From Paenarthrobacter nitroguajacolicus (GTDB lineage Bacteria > Actinomycetota > Actinomycetes > Actinomycetales > Micrococcaceae), in contig NZ_VNFK01000004.1 in NCBI RefSeq assembly GCF_007786235.1, forward strand, positions 1 to 64,000: 64,000 nt of DNA. The letters are read 5' to 3'. Both the position numbers and the translations under genes were made by a program. Shown one piece after another: positions 29,040 to 37,280 of the stretch (the stretch's first letter is position 1; every line of letters begins with the position of its first letter). Under the pieces are notes generated by a model. The model did no database searches, had not been told where the DNA came from, and was given only the letters and a program-made list of their open reading frames with translations.

Positions 29040-29912
29040 TTAGGCGCCGGCCCGGATCATTCCCTCTTGGGCGACTGTGGCGAGGAGCCTTCCTTGCCGG
29101 TCGAAGAAGCGACCCATGGCCAAGCCCCTGTTGCTTTGGCTGGAGATGGCGTCCTGGGCGTAGAGCACCCAGTCATCCACGCGCCCGTCGCGGTGGAACC
29201 ACATGGAGTGGTCCAGGCTGGCGGTGGCAAGTCCGGGGCTGGACCAGTTCAGTCCATTGACCCGGAGCAGCGGCTCCAGGATGGTGTAGTCGCAGACGTA
29301 GGCAAGGGCGGTTCGGTGAAGGTCTGCGTCGTCGGGCAGGGAGTCAAAGGCCTTGACCCATATGGCTTGCTGCGGCACCGCACCACCCTCCAGCTCGATG
29401 TATACCGGACCGGGAATATGCCGCATATCGAAGCTTCGACCCGTTGACCAGTAGTCTGCGGCCGCACCGTCGGTTCCGTCCAGCGCTTCCGCTGCAGTGC
29501 GCAGCGATTCGGGCTCGACGGCGGCAGGGGCCTCAGGCTGAAAGTCCGGGCCGTCTTCGGGAACCTGGAAGGACCCCATGGCGGCATACACGGGCTTGCC
29601 GTTCTGGAAGCCGCGGACGGTACGGGTGGAGTACCCGCGGCCGTCCCGCAAGCGCTCCACTTCGTAACGGACACTGGAACCGATATCCACCGGACGCATG
29701 AAGTAGCTGTGCATCGAGTGCAGCGTCCGGTCGGCGTCCACCGAGCGCATCATGGCAGCTGCGGCTTGGGCCACCATGTCGCCACCGTAGGCTTTTGGCC
29801 ACGGCACGTATTGGGTGGTTGCTTCATAAGCTTCGTCGAACACCTCGGCCGTTGCGGGCGTGAGCTCGACGGCTTTGAGGAAGGTCTCCGATGTCAGGGT
29901 TCCAGTGATCAT
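29040..29912 (-). CDS. TesB-like acyl-CoA thioesterase II
   Basis: 290 residues with a double hotdog organisation: VPWPKAYGGDMVAQAAAAMMRSV and LHSMHSYFMRPVDIG in the first half, then a second half with ATASLDHSMWFHRDGRVDDWVLY, the TesB signature. It begins 4 bases after the cupin stop with no independent SD, so it is translationally coupled. It is the second thioesterase in this operon; having both a TesB-type and a 4HBT-type enzyme suggests two different CoA thioesters are cleaved, or one acts as a salvage enzyme. Confidence 0.88.
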   Translation of the reverse strand: MITGTLTSETFLKAVELTPATAEVFDEAYEATTQYVPWPKAYGGDMVAQAAAAMMRSVDADRTLHSMHSYFMRPVDIGSSVRYEVERLRDGRGYSTRTVRGFQNGKPVYAAMGSFQVPEDGPDFQPEAPAAVEPESLRTAAEALDGTDGAAADYWSTGRSFDMRHIPGPVYIELEGGAVPQQAIWVKAFDSLPDDADLHRTALAYVCDYTILEPLLRVNGLNWSSPGLATASLDHSMWFHRDGRVDDWVLYAQDAISSQSNRGLAMGRFFDRQGRLLATVAQEGMIRAGA

Positions 29913-29915
29913 GGC

Positions 29916-30398
29916 TTAGGCCCGGCGGTAGTCGACGAGGGTTTCGTCGGCCACGTCCTCGAGGTTGACCACAAGGTTCTCCGGCGTGCGCGCGGTGAGC
30001 CACACGAGCTCTTCCGTGACGGACATGTTGGCTTCCACGTGGGGCATGAACGGCGGTACGAACACCCAGTCGCCGGCCTTCATATCGAGGAACTCCGAGT
30101 AGTTTTCGCCAAAGTAGATCCGGCCGTGGCCACGGAGCACGTAGCCGCCGGTCTCAGCCTCGCCGTGGTGGTGCGGGAGTGAGCGGTAGCCGGGGGTGTT
30201 GGACACCTGGCCGAACCAGATCTTGGTTGCCGGGGTGTGCTGGATGCTGACGCCGGAGACGCGGATGCAATCGCCGGATTGCGCGGTGTTGGTGTCCTCC
30301 GCGCCGGCGCGGGTGACCACGGGGACAACCTTGCCGTCGGCCTGGGCGTAGATGGAGTTGTCGCCTTCGAGGCGGTATTCGGTGGTGGTCTGGCTCAT
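29916..30398 (-). CDS. Small single-domain cupin, candidate ring-cleaving dioxygenase
   Basis: 160 residues with one cupin domain. Motif 1 is SLPHHHGEAETGGYVLRGHG (metal ligands His, His and Glu), and motif 2 is GDWVFVPPFMPHVEAN (fourth ligand His), so all metal-binding residues are present. Canonical gentisate 1,2-dioxygenases are two-cupin proteins of 340 residues or more, so this is not a normal one; 3-hydroxyanthranilate dioxygenase is similar in size but I cannot confirm that match. The SD AGGAGAG precedes the ATG. Its place between an FAH-type hydrolase and the CoA-thioester enzymes makes ring opening, or stabilising of an intermediate, the best guess. Confidence 0.8.
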   Translation of the reverse strand: MSQTTTEYRLEGDNSIYAQADGKVVPVVTRAGAEDTNTAQSGDCIRVSGVSIQHTPATKIWFGQVSNTPGYRSLPHHHGEAETGGYVLRGHGRIYFGENYSEFLDMKAGDWVFVPPFMPHVEANMSVTEELVWLTARTPENLVVNLEDVADETLVDYRRA

Positions 30399-30425
30399 GG
30401 GTCTCTCCTAACAGTTGGGGTGGGA

Positions 30426-31292
30426 CTAGGCGTTTGCGGGAATGGCTGCGGGGGCGTGGATCCGGAATTGGTTTTCCAGTTGGCCGATCCCGTCGATTTC
30501 GGTGGTGAGGACATCGCCGTCTTTGAGGAAGCGTGGCGGGGTCATTCCCATGCCCACTCCCCCGGGCGTTCCCGTGAGCACCAGGTCTCCGGGGCGAAGG
30601 ACGGTGAACTGGGAGATGTAGGACAGGAGCTGCGCCGGGCCGAACACCAGGGTGCTGGTGTTTCCCTGCTGCACGAGTTGGCCGTTGACATAGCCGCGAA
30701 CGTCGAAGTGTTGCCCGGCCTCGTCAGCTGTCAGCATCACCGGCCCCACCGGAGTGGTGGCGTCGAAGGCCTTGCCTTGGAACCACTGCAACGTCCGGCT
30801 TTGCCAGTCGCGCATGGAGACATCGTTGGCCACGGTGTACCCGGCGATTGCCGCACGGGCTTGGTCTTCGTCCGCACGGTACAGTTCGGAACCCACGACG
30901 ACGGCCAGCTCGGCTTCCCAGTCGACCCGGCCGCTGCCGTGGACTTCTACAGCGTCTGCGGCTCCTACCAAGGTGTCCGCGTACTTGGCGAACAGGGTGG
31001 GATATTCCGGCAGTTCACGGCCCATCTCCTGGATGTGGTCGCCGTAGTTCAGGCCGCAGCAGATGACTTTGCCGGCGCGAGGCAGCAGCGGTGCGACGTC
31101 GGCATCCACGGCGGCAATGACTTGCTGGTGGGCTTCCTGGGCTGCTGCTGTCTTCTCGACGACCTGCCGCCACTCGGGCAGGGCCAGAAGGGCCCCGACG
31201 TCAGCTGCGGGCAAGGCGAGGTAAGAGTCGGCGCCCGTGGCGAGTGCCGCCGTCGTACCTCCGTTTGCCGTGCGCAAGGTGGCTAGTTTCAT
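30426..31292 (-). CDS. Fumarylacetoacetate-hydrolase-family enzyme
   Basis: 288 residues with the FAH C-terminal fold: ICCGLNYGDHIQEMG, FAKYADTLVG, DWEAELAVVVG with the metal-binding Glu pair, NDVSMRDWQ and TGTPGGVGMGMTPPRFLKDGD. Enzymes of this family hydrolyse fumarylpyruvate, maleylpyruvate or acylpyruvates, or isomerise/decarboxylate catechol meta-cleavage products. The ATG at 31292 has GAAGGGAA at good spacing and begins the conserved domain. It is the first gene of the minus-strand aromatic operon, and a palindrome lies about 25-53 bases upstream. It fits the last step of a gentisate-like pathway. Confidence 0.9.
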   Translation of the reverse strand: MKLATLRTANGGTTAALATGADSYLALPAADVGALLALPEWRQVVEKTAAAQEAHQQVIAAVDADVAPLLPRAGKVICCGLNYGDHIQEMGRELPEYPTLFAKYADTLVGAADAVEVHGSGRVDWEAELAVVVGSELYRADEDQARAAIAGYTVANDVSMRDWQSRTLQWFQGKAFDATTPVGPVMLTADEAGQHFDVRGYVNGQLVQQGNTSTLVFGPAQLLSYISQFTVLRPGDLVLTGTPGGVGMGMTPPRFLKDGDVLTTEIDGIGQLENQFRIHAPAAIPANA

Positions 31293-31316
31293 TGCGGTTC
31301 CCTTCGAGGTTTTATG

Positions 31317-31345
31317 ATGTGTCGACTTTTTTACGATCGTCACAT
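31317..31345. promoter_or_regulatory. Operator-like inverted repeat before the aromatic operon
   Basis: ATGTGTCGA (31317-31325) and TCGTCACAT (31337-31345) are inverted with one mismatch and an 11-base spacer that includes a T-run. It lies between the FAH gene and the divergent RidA gene, so it could control both. Confidence 0.45.
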
Positions 31346-31427
31346 ATGCTCAACGTAGCACGGCGGAAATGATCTGCACAGAGGCTTTTCAAAAGTTTTT
31401 GCAGTTGCCACAACGAGGAGGAACAGC

Positions 31428-31826
31428 ATGAGCCACCAGACAATCAACCCGGAATCGCTGCCCAAACCTTCAGGATTCGCGCACGGCATCCTTGCCGGCA
31501 ACACGGTCTTCCTGGGCGGGCAGACGGCCCTGGACAAGAACATGAACATCGTTCCCGGCGGCATCGTGGAGCAGTTCACGCAGGCGTTCACCAACGTCCT
31601 GACCACGCTGCGTGAAGCCGGCGGACAGCCGGAAGACCTCGTAAACGTCACCATCTACCTCACGGACGTGGATGACTACATGGCCAACGGCCGCGAGATC
31701 GGGCGCATCTGGCGCGAAATGGCGGGCTCGCAGTACCCGGCCATGGCGGGCATCGGTGTCACTCGCCTGTGGCAGAAAGAGGCCCTGATCGAAATCCAGG
31801 GCATCGCAGTCATTCCGGAGCGCTAA
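31428..31826 (+). CDS. RidA/YjgF-family protein
   Basis: 132 residues; the pattern LPKPSGFAHGILAGNTVFLGGQTALD, then NVLTTLREAGGQPEDLVNVTIYLTD and the C-terminal ALIEIQGIAVIPER, places it in the RidA family of imine/enamine deaminases. SD GAGGAGG lies 6 bases before the ATG. It is divergent from the aromatic operon. RidA homologues are common partners in aminobenzoate and nitroaromatic routes, where they hydrolyse an imine, so its presence is mild evidence that the acid is an aminated one; it could also be a general housekeeping copy. Confidence 0.9.
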   Translation: MSHQTINPESLPKPSGFAHGILAGNTVFLGGQTALDKNMNIVPGGIVEQFTQAFTNVLTTLREAGGQPEDLVNVTIYLTDVDDYMANGREIGRIWREMAGSQYPAMAGIGVTRLWQKEALIEIQGIAVIPER

Positions 31827-31846
31827 GCCCGGAACAAGCAGACGGG

Positions 31847-33253
31847 TTAGATGCCGCTCTCAGCGTCGAGGCGGCCGGCCCGAACTGCGCGTTCCAACTC
31901 CGCATGGTCCTTCTCGGTTTGGTCGGCGTAATGCCTCGCCCATCCCGTCATTGACTTCTCGAACACCTCCGAACGGCCAAGGTAGCCTGCGATGAACGCG
32001 CTGCCAGGGGTTTGGGAATGGGCGCGGGCGAGCACTCCGCCGCACAAACGGGCATAATCGGTCAGCGGTCCAGGGCCGAGTTCGTCCACCGCGAAGGAAC
32101 CCTTCATGTCGCGGAATTGGCGGACGAAGTAGTCACGCAGCTGGCCATCAGTCTCCACGCTGTTGCCCACCCACCCCAGGAACGGGTCAGACTGCGCCTG
32201 CATGATCCGTTGCCCCGCCACGGCGCGATAGCCCTGGCCGAAGTTCGTCAGCAAACGAACCACATCTGAGGATGGCTTGGCGCCGCCATGGCTCTCCAGC
32301 ACTGACCGTTGGACTTCCTTGGCCTGCAGGAACAAGGGTTCCCCGGACGGTCCCAGCATCAGGATCACCCAGCACCGCGTGCCCACGCTGCCCACGCCGA
32401 CTACACGGATCGCTACATCCACCAGCCTGTACTGGCTCACCAGCACCGCAGTGTCGGCCCTCAGCGAGCTTCGATACAGGTCAAAGAGTGCGCTCACGCG
32501 ATCCAGAGTGGCCGTTTCCGGGTGGTACACCAGCGGCCACTGGTCAACGATCCTCGGCTCTCCGTGGACAGTCTCAGCCGTCATTTTCGCCAGGACCTGC
32601 TCCGAGGTGCGCCGCTTGGCCTTCTTCATGTCCTTGTCCAGAAGGCGTTTCTCGGAAAACGGACCCGACGCCATCGTCGCCGTCAGAATCTCCGTGTCGA
32701 CCTGGAAGTAGTACCTTTCCGCGGCTGTTCCCTCGAACAACCTCCGCATGGCCAGCCGGTACGACCGAGCCGCAGCTTCCACTGCGGTGCGGCACTGTTC
32801 CTCCGAGTGCCCGCTGTTGCGCCCGCTCAGCCAGATACTTGCCGTGAGCCTCTTAACGTCCCATTCCCACGGCGCCGGGAAGACCTCGTCAAAATCGTTG
32901 AGGTCGAAGACCAAGCGCCGCTCCGGAGAGGCATACAAGCCGAAGTTCGCCAGATGCGCGTCGCCGCATGCCACCACCTGATGCCCGGACGTCTGCCCGC
33001 GGGACACGTCCCCAGCCATGACGGCCGCGGCTCCCCGGTAGAAGGCAAACGGTGTCTGCAGCATCCGACCGACACGTACCGGAACAAGGTGCGCCACCCG
33101 GGAAGCGTGCTGTTCCTCAAGTATGGCCACCGGGTTCCGCTCCGGCGTCAGGAATATCCCCTGGGCGCTGCGGGGGAGCGATTGCCGGGCGGCTTTCCCC
33201 TTGGCCCGGTCCTGCTCCACGGGGCTCCAGCGAGCACTGACAAGTGGGCTCAT
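31847..33253 (-). CDS. DUF2252 family protein
   Basis: 468 residues. Recognisable segments are FYRGAAAVMAGDV, VACGDAHLANFGLYASPERRLVFDLNDFDEVFPAPWEWDVKRL and the C-terminal GGVLARAHSQTPG, typical of DUF2252. The GDAHLxNFG and DxNDFDE motifs resemble kinase-like aminoglycoside phosphotransferase folds, so a small-molecule kinase is possible, but no member function is known to me. The start chosen is the ATG at 33253; the frame is open upstream into the neighbouring gene. It is divergent from the DUF1801-type gene with only 45 bases between them. Confidence 0.88.
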   Translation of the reverse strand: MSPLVSARWSPVEQDRAKGKAARQSLPRSAQGIFLTPERNPVAILEEQHASRVAHLVPVRVGRMLQTPFAFYRGAAAVMAGDVSRGQTSGHQVVACGDAHLANFGLYASPERRLVFDLNDFDEVFPAPWEWDVKRLTASIWLSGRNSGHSEEQCRTAVEAAARSYRLAMRRLFEGTAAERYYFQVDTEILTATMASGPFSEKRLLDKDMKKAKRRTSEQVLAKMTAETVHGEPRIVDQWPLVYHPETATLDRVSALFDLYRSSLRADTAVLVSQYRLVDVAIRVVGVGSVGTRCWVILMLGPSGEPLFLQAKEVQRSVLESHGGAKPSSDVVRLLTNFGQGYRAVAGQRIMQAQSDPFLGWVGNSVETDGQLRDYFVRQFRDMKGSFAVDELGPGPLTDYARLCGGVLARAHSQTPGSAFIAGYLGRSEVFEKSMTGWARHYADQTEKDHAELERAVRAGRLDAESGI

Positions 33254-33298
33254 GCCCCAAGTGTGGCATTCAGCCCGTCTTGGGTGAACCATGTCCTT

Positions 33299-33643
33299 AT
33301 GGGAACCGTCACCGAATATTTGGAGAACGTCAGCGAGGCCAACCGCGGGATCCTTGAGCGGATTGTGGGAATCGCCCGCGAACTCGCCCCTCATGCCGAA
33401 GAAGGCGTCAGCTATGGCATGCCGGCATTGCTGGTTGACGGCAAGGGCTTCCTCAGCGTGCTGGAAACCAAGAAGCACCTGGCCTTGTACCCCTTCAGCG
33501 GACAGATCCTGCCAGAAATGTCGGAGGAATTAGGCGGCTATTCCTGGTCGCCGGGGACGTTGCGGTTCTCTGCCGACAATCCCGTGCCGGACTCGTTGGT
33601 ACGCCGGATCCTGGAGACGCGGTTGGCAGCGATCCGGAAGTAG
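33299..33643 (+). CDS. DUF1801/YdhG-like small protein
   Basis: 114 residues. The core EYLENVSEANRGILERIVGIARELAPHAEEGVSYGMPALLVDGKGFLSVLETKKHLALYP is typical of the YdhG/DUF1801 group (iron-chaperone-like fold). No strong SD precedes the ATG at 33299; an in-frame GTG 15 bases upstream is an alternative. Its stop codon overlaps a 61-base palindromic repeat shared with the end of the convergent pcaR gene. Confidence 0.8.
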   Translation: MGTVTEYLENVSEANRGILERIVGIARELAPHAEEGVSYGMPALLVDGKGFLSVLETKKHLALYPFSGQILPEMSEELGGYSWSPGTLRFSADNPVPDSLVRRILETRLAAIRK

Positions 33644-33702
33644 TTTTTGTACAGGTAAAGCCCTTATGAGGCCAGCTTGAGGGCATTAGCTGTACAAAAA
33701 CT
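33642..33702. repeat. 61-base palindromic element, family A, copy 2 (between DUF1801 and pcaR)
   Basis: Perfect 13-bp outer arms AGTTTTTGTACAG/CTGTACAAAAACT enclose an inner stem GCCCT/AGGGC. Inverted, it matches the unit at 2381-2441 at 53 of 61 positions. Both stop codons of the convergent genes touch it, and T-rich ends on both strands make it a good bidirectional terminator. Confidence 0.85.
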
Positions 33703-34505
33703 CAGTGCTTCGCGGAGACGTCCTGCGAAATGGCGTTGGCTGTGGCCACCACTTCCTGTCGCACTGACTCGAGGTACGCGTCCGGGTCCGGCTGCGCTGC
33801 GACCGCTTGGGCCTGCAGTGAGACGTTGATGGCCGCCACGTTGTCGCCGTTGTTGTGGTTCCACACCGGGGCTGCGATGGACATCAGCCCGATCTCCAGC
33901 TCCTGGTCCAGCAGGCACCAGCCTTGCGTACGGACGCGTTCGACGGCGGCCCTCAAGTCGGGGACGCTGGCGACGGTTCGCGGCGTGAGCGGCGTAAGTT
34001 CCGCCGTCGTGAGGTAGGCCTCAAGCTTGGCCTGCGGCAATCCGGCGAGCAGCACGCGACCCATGGACGTGGCGTACGCGGGGAAGCGCGTGCCGACGGT
34101 GATACCAACGTTCATGATGCGCTTGGTGGCGACGCGCGCTACGTAGAAGATGTCCTGTCCGTCGAGGACCGCGGCGGAAGTGGACTCCCCCAACTTGAGG
34201 CTGAGCTGTTCCAGGTGCGGCTGGGCCAACTGCGGCAGGGACAGCGCCGACAGGTACGAATAGCCGAGCTGCAGCACCTTGGCCGTGAGTGCGAACGTCT
34301 TGCCATCGGTGCGGACATAGCCGAGTTCAACGAGCGTGTGCAGGAATCGCCGGGCCGTGGCACGGGTCAGGTCCGTGCGGGCAGCCACTTCACTGAGGGT
34401 CATCAGCGGATTGTTCGCGTCGAACGCCCGGATCACGGCGAGACCCCGGGCCAGGGACTGGACATACTGGTCGCTGGCCTGCGGGGTAACTGCGGAATCG
34501 CTCAT
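33702..34505 (-). CDS. pcaR: IclR-family regulator of the beta-ketoadipate pathway
   Basis: 267 residues. The N-terminal winged helix (VQSLARGLAVIRAFDANNPLMTLSEVAARTDLTRATARRFLHTLVELGYV) and the effector domain (YVARVATKRIMNVGITVGTRFPAYATSMGRVLLAG) match the PcaR/PobR/PcaU branch of IclR proteins, which bind beta-ketoadipate or protocatechuate. It is the last gene of the pca block, 106 bases after pcaJ, across a 17-bp hairpin. Two sites of the PcaR type lie at 44353-44386, ahead of the whole block. Autoregulation through the shared promoter is likely. Confidence 0.9.
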   Translation of the reverse strand: MSDSAVTPQASDQYVQSLARGLAVIRAFDANNPLMTLSEVAARTDLTRATARRFLHTLVELGYVRTDGKTFALTAKVLQLGYSYLSALSLPQLAQPHLEQLSLKLGESTSAAVLDGQDIFYVARVATKRIMNVGITVGTRFPAYATSMGRVLLAGLPQAKLEAYLTTAELTPLTPRTVASVPDLRAAVERVRTQGWCLLDQELEIGLMSIAAPVWNHNNGDNVAAINVSLQAQAVAAQPDPDAYLESVRQEVVATANAISQDVSAKH

Positions 34506-34525
34506 GGTTACCAATCCTAGGGTGC

Positions 34526-34586
34526 GTTGCGGGGCCCGCTTTGCGCCCTAATCGGGGCAAATGACACGTAAAGCGGGCCCCGCAAC
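34526..34586 (-). terminator. 17-bp hairpin between pcaJ and pcaR
   Basis: Perfect 17-bp stem (arm GTTGCGGGGCCCGCTTT, 34526-34542 and 34570-34586) with a 27-base loop that can form its own small stem. It ends 21 bases before the pcaR start, so it probably lowers pcaR expression relative to pcaIJ. Confidence 0.65.
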
Positions 34587-34611
34587 GGGGAGCCCAGATT
34601 TGCGGGGCCTG

Positions 34612-35277
34612 CTATGCCTTTTTCAAAGACAGCGGCACGAGCTCCTGGATCTCGTCGAAGGTACAGCCGAAGGTCTCGCGGACCGTGACGCCGTCCGGGC
34701 CGGTGAGGAACACTGCTTTGTCCGTGTAGACGCGGGTCACGCAGCCGACGCCGGTGAGCGGGTAGGTGCACTGCTCCACCAGCTTGGACACGCCCTCACG
34801 CGTCAGCAGGGTCATCATCACGAACACGTCCTTGGCGCCCGTGGCGAGGTCCATCGCCCCACCGACGGCGGGGATAGCGTCCGGGGCACCCGTGTGCCAG
34901 TTGGCGAGGTCGCCGGTGGCGGAGACTTGGAAGGCGCCGAGGACGCAGATGTCCAGGTGCCCGCCGCGCATGATCGCGAACGAGTCTGCGTGGTGGAAGT
35001 ATGAGGCTCCAGGGAGTTCGGTGACGGGGATTTTGCCGGCATTGATCAAATCACCGTCGATCTCCTCGCCAACAGCTGCCGGGCCCATTCCGAGCATCCC
35101 GTTCTCCGTGTGGAGCGTGATGTTCTGTTCCTCGGTGAGGTAGTTGGACACGAGCGTCGGCTGGCCAATCCCCAGGTTCACGAAGGAACCGGGAGCGATG
35201 TCGCGGGCCACCCGCTGGGCGAGTTCGTCGCGGCCCAGCGGCTTCTCGGACGTCTGGATGCTTGTCTGGGTGCTCAT
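34612..35277 (-). CDS. pcaJ: 3-oxoadipate CoA-transferase subunit B
   Basis: 221 residues. GSFVNLGIGQPTLVSNYL at the N-terminus and ENGMLGMGP (the catalytic Glu region of class I CoA-transferase beta subunits) are clear. It pairs with PcaI to move CoA from succinyl-CoA to 3-oxoadipate. It starts 2 bases after the pcaI stop. The next enzyme, PcaF thiolase, is two genes upstream. Confidence 0.95.
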   Translation of the reverse strand: MSTQTSIQTSEKPLGRDELAQRVARDIAPGSFVNLGIGQPTLVSNYLTEEQNITLHTENGMLGMGPAAVGEEIDGDLINAGKIPVTELPGASYFHHADSFAIMRGGHLDICVLGAFQVSATGDLANWHTGAPDAIPAVGGAMDLATGAKDVFVMMTLLTREGVSKLVEQCTYPLTGVGCVTRVYTDKAVFLTGPDGVTVRETFGCTFDEIQELVPLSLKKA

Positions 35278-35279
35278 GG

Positions 35280-35963
35280 TCAGGCCACCTGTTCCCTGCT
35301 GGTGCCGCCGACGCGGACCACGCTGTTGACGTAAATACCGGGTGTCACCACGTTCTCCGGATCCAGCGAACCGGTGGGCACAATCTCCGAGACCTGCACA
35401 ATGGTGTGCTTGGCTGCGGCGGCCATGATGGGGCCGAAGTTCCGGGCGGTCTTGCGGTAGACGAGGTTGCCCTTGCCGTCGGCCTTCAGTGCCTTGATCA
35501 GGGCGACGTCGGCGTGGATCGGCGTCTCGAACACCTGCCACTTCCCATCCAGCAACCGGGTTTCCTTGCCTTCAGCCAAGGTGGTGCCGTAGCCGGTGGG
35601 GGTAAAGAACCCGCCGATCCCGGCGCCGGCTGCCCGGATGCGCTCAGCCAGGTTGCCCTGCGGCACCAGCTCCAGCTCGATCTCACCGGCATGGAACTTG
35701 GCGTCGAAGTGCCAGGAATCGGACTGCCGAGGGAAGGAACAGATCATCTTGCGGACCCGGCCTTCCTTGATCAGCAACGCGAGGCCCTGGTCGCCCTGGC
35801 CTGCGTTGTTGTTGACCACGGTCAGGTCCTTGGCGCCACAATCCATCAGGGCGTCGATGAGTTCGAACGGCTGCCCGGCGTTACCGAACCCGCCGATCAT
35901 CACGGTGGATCCGTCCTTGATGCCGGCGACGGCCTCTCCCACAGTGTCTATGAAATTCAGCAT
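35280..35963 (-). CDS. pcaI: 3-oxoadipate CoA-transferase subunit A
   Basis: 227 residues with the alpha-subunit pattern DGSTVMIGGFGNAGQPFELIDAL, VNNNAGQGDQGLALL and GIGGFFTPTGYGT. The ATG at 35963 has GAAGGG upstream, overlapping the pcaF stop. Longer in-frame openings reach into pcaF and are rejected. Middle gene of the pcaF-I-J run. Confidence 0.95.
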   Translation of the reverse strand: MLNFIDTVGEAVAGIKDGSTVMIGGFGNAGQPFELIDALMDCGAKDLTVVNNNAGQGDQGLALLIKEGRVRKMICSFPRQSDSWHFDAKFHAGEIELELVPQGNLAERIRAAGAGIGGFFTPTGYGTTLAEGKETRLLDGKWQVFETPIHADVALIKALKADGKGNLVYRKTARNFGPIMAAAAKHTIVQVSEIVPTGSLDPENVVTPGIYVNSVVRVGGTSREQVA

Positions 35964-35965
35964 GG

Positions 35966-37195
35966 CTAACCCTTCACTGGTTGTGCGGACGGAGCGGCAG
36001 AAACGTTTTCCAACACCACAGCAAGGCCTTGGCCCACGCCGATGCAGATCGCCGCGACACCCCAACGCTGGCCCGAGGCCTGCAGGGAACGGGCAAGCGT
36101 ACCCAGAATGCGGGTCCCGGACGCCCCGAGCGGGTGACCCATCGCGATCGCCCCGCCATGCTGGTTCACGATTGAGGGGTCGATCCCCCACGCGTCAACA
36201 CACGCCAGCGATTGAGCGGCGAACGCTTCATTAAGTTCGACGGCGCCCACCTGGTCCCAGCCGATGCCCGCCTTCGCGAGGGCCTTGTTCGCGGCCTCCA
36301 CGGGGGCGAACCCGAAGAACTGTGGGTCATTGCCGTGCGCGCCACGGCCGGCGATGCGGGCCAACGGTTCCAGGCCGAGGATCGAGGAAGCTGCCTCTGA
36401 ACCGATCCACGCTGCCGAAGCACCATCAGACAAAGGCGAGGCGTTCCCGGCGGTGACCGTACCGCCGTCGAGCCCGTCAGACTCAGGGCGGAACACGGTC
36501 TTCAAACCGGCAAGCTTCTCCGCCGAAGAACCGGCGCGGATTCCCTCGTCACGGACGAGGTCAGTGCCCGGAACCGCCGTGACCAAAGAATCGTAGAAGC
36601 CTTCGTTCCACGCGGCGTCGGCCAGGTTGTGCGAGTCCGCCGCAAAAGCATCCTGCCGTTCCCGGGTGATCCCGTACTTCTCGCGCAGCCGTTCGGTGGC
36701 TTCGCCCAGGGAGATGGTCCAGTCCTTGTTCATGGCCGGGTTCACCAAACGCCAACCAAGCGTGGTGGACGCGAGGGTCATGTCACCGGCCGGGTAGGGC
36801 TTGGACGTCTTGGGCAGCACCCACGGGGCGCGGGACATGGACTCGGCGCCGCCTACCAGCATGAGGTCGGCGTCGCCGGCATTGATCTGCCGCGAAGCAA
36901 TAATGGCCGCATCCAGGGACGAGCCACACAAACGGTTGACCGTGGTGCCCGGAATGGAGACAGGCAGGCCGGCCAGCAAAGTAGCCATGCGGGCCACGTT
37001 GCGGTTTTCCTCGCCGGCGCCGTTGGCGTTGCCGAACACCACCTCGTCGATCCGCTCAACATCCAGCCCCGGGGACCTGCGAACGGACTCGCGGACCACG
37101 TGGGCGGCAAGGTCATCGGGACGGACTGCGGCAAGGCCGGAGCCGAACTTGCCAAAGGGCGTGCGCACGGCGTCGTACACAAAAGCCTGGTTCAT
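35966..37195 (-). CDS. pcaF: 3-oxoadipyl-CoA thiolase
   Basis: 409-residue thiolase that splits 3-oxoadipyl-CoA into succinyl-CoA and acetyl-CoA. The acylated cysteine is in VNRLCGSSLDAA at about residue 90, the His of the active site in NEAFAAQ at about 345-351, and the second Cys/His region near the end in NQHGGAIAMGHPLGASG and AICIGVGQG. The start is the ATG at 37195. It is separated from pcaC by a 66-base palindromic repeat whose right half overlaps the pcaC stop. Confidence 0.95.
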   Translation of the reverse strand: MNQAFVYDAVRTPFGKFGSGLAAVRPDDLAAHVVRESVRRSPGLDVERIDEVVFGNANGAGEENRNVARMATLLAGLPVSIPGTTVNRLCGSSLDAAIIASRQINAGDADLMLVGGAESMSRAPWVLPKTSKPYPAGDMTLASTTLGWRLVNPAMNKDWTISLGEATERLREKYGITRERQDAFAADSHNLADAAWNEGFYDSLVTAVPGTDLVRDEGIRAGSSAEKLAGLKTVFRPESDGLDGGTVTAGNASPLSDGASAAWIGSEAASSILGLEPLARIAGRGAHGNDPQFFGFAPVEAANKALAKAGIGWDQVGAVELNEAFAAQSLACVDAWGIDPSIVNQHGGAIAMGHPLGASGTRILGTLARSLQASGQRWGVAAICIGVGQGLAVVLENVSAAPSAQPVKG

Positions 37196-37214
37196 GGTTT
37201 TCTCTTTCGTTCTA

Positions 37215-37280
37215 CCCAACTGACTGGCAGTAGTGGTTGCTTTGAGCCCTCAGAACAACCACTACTGCCAGTTAGTTGGG
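37215..37280. repeat. 66-base palindromic element, family B, copy 1 (pcaC-pcaF gap)
   Basis: 25-base arms (37215-37239 and 37256-37280) are inverted with 24 of 25 matches and a 16-base loop. It matches the 66-base unit at 44403-44468 at about 52 of 66 positions. It overlaps the pcaC stop codon and lies 20 bases before pcaF, so it may modulate readthrough between the upper and lower halves of the pca block. Confidence 0.85.

Noticed and set aside
29916..30398. Calling the cupin a gentisate 1,2-dioxygenase outright
   Set aside because: It has a single cupin domain of 160 residues, less than half the canonical size; only a candidate role is supported.
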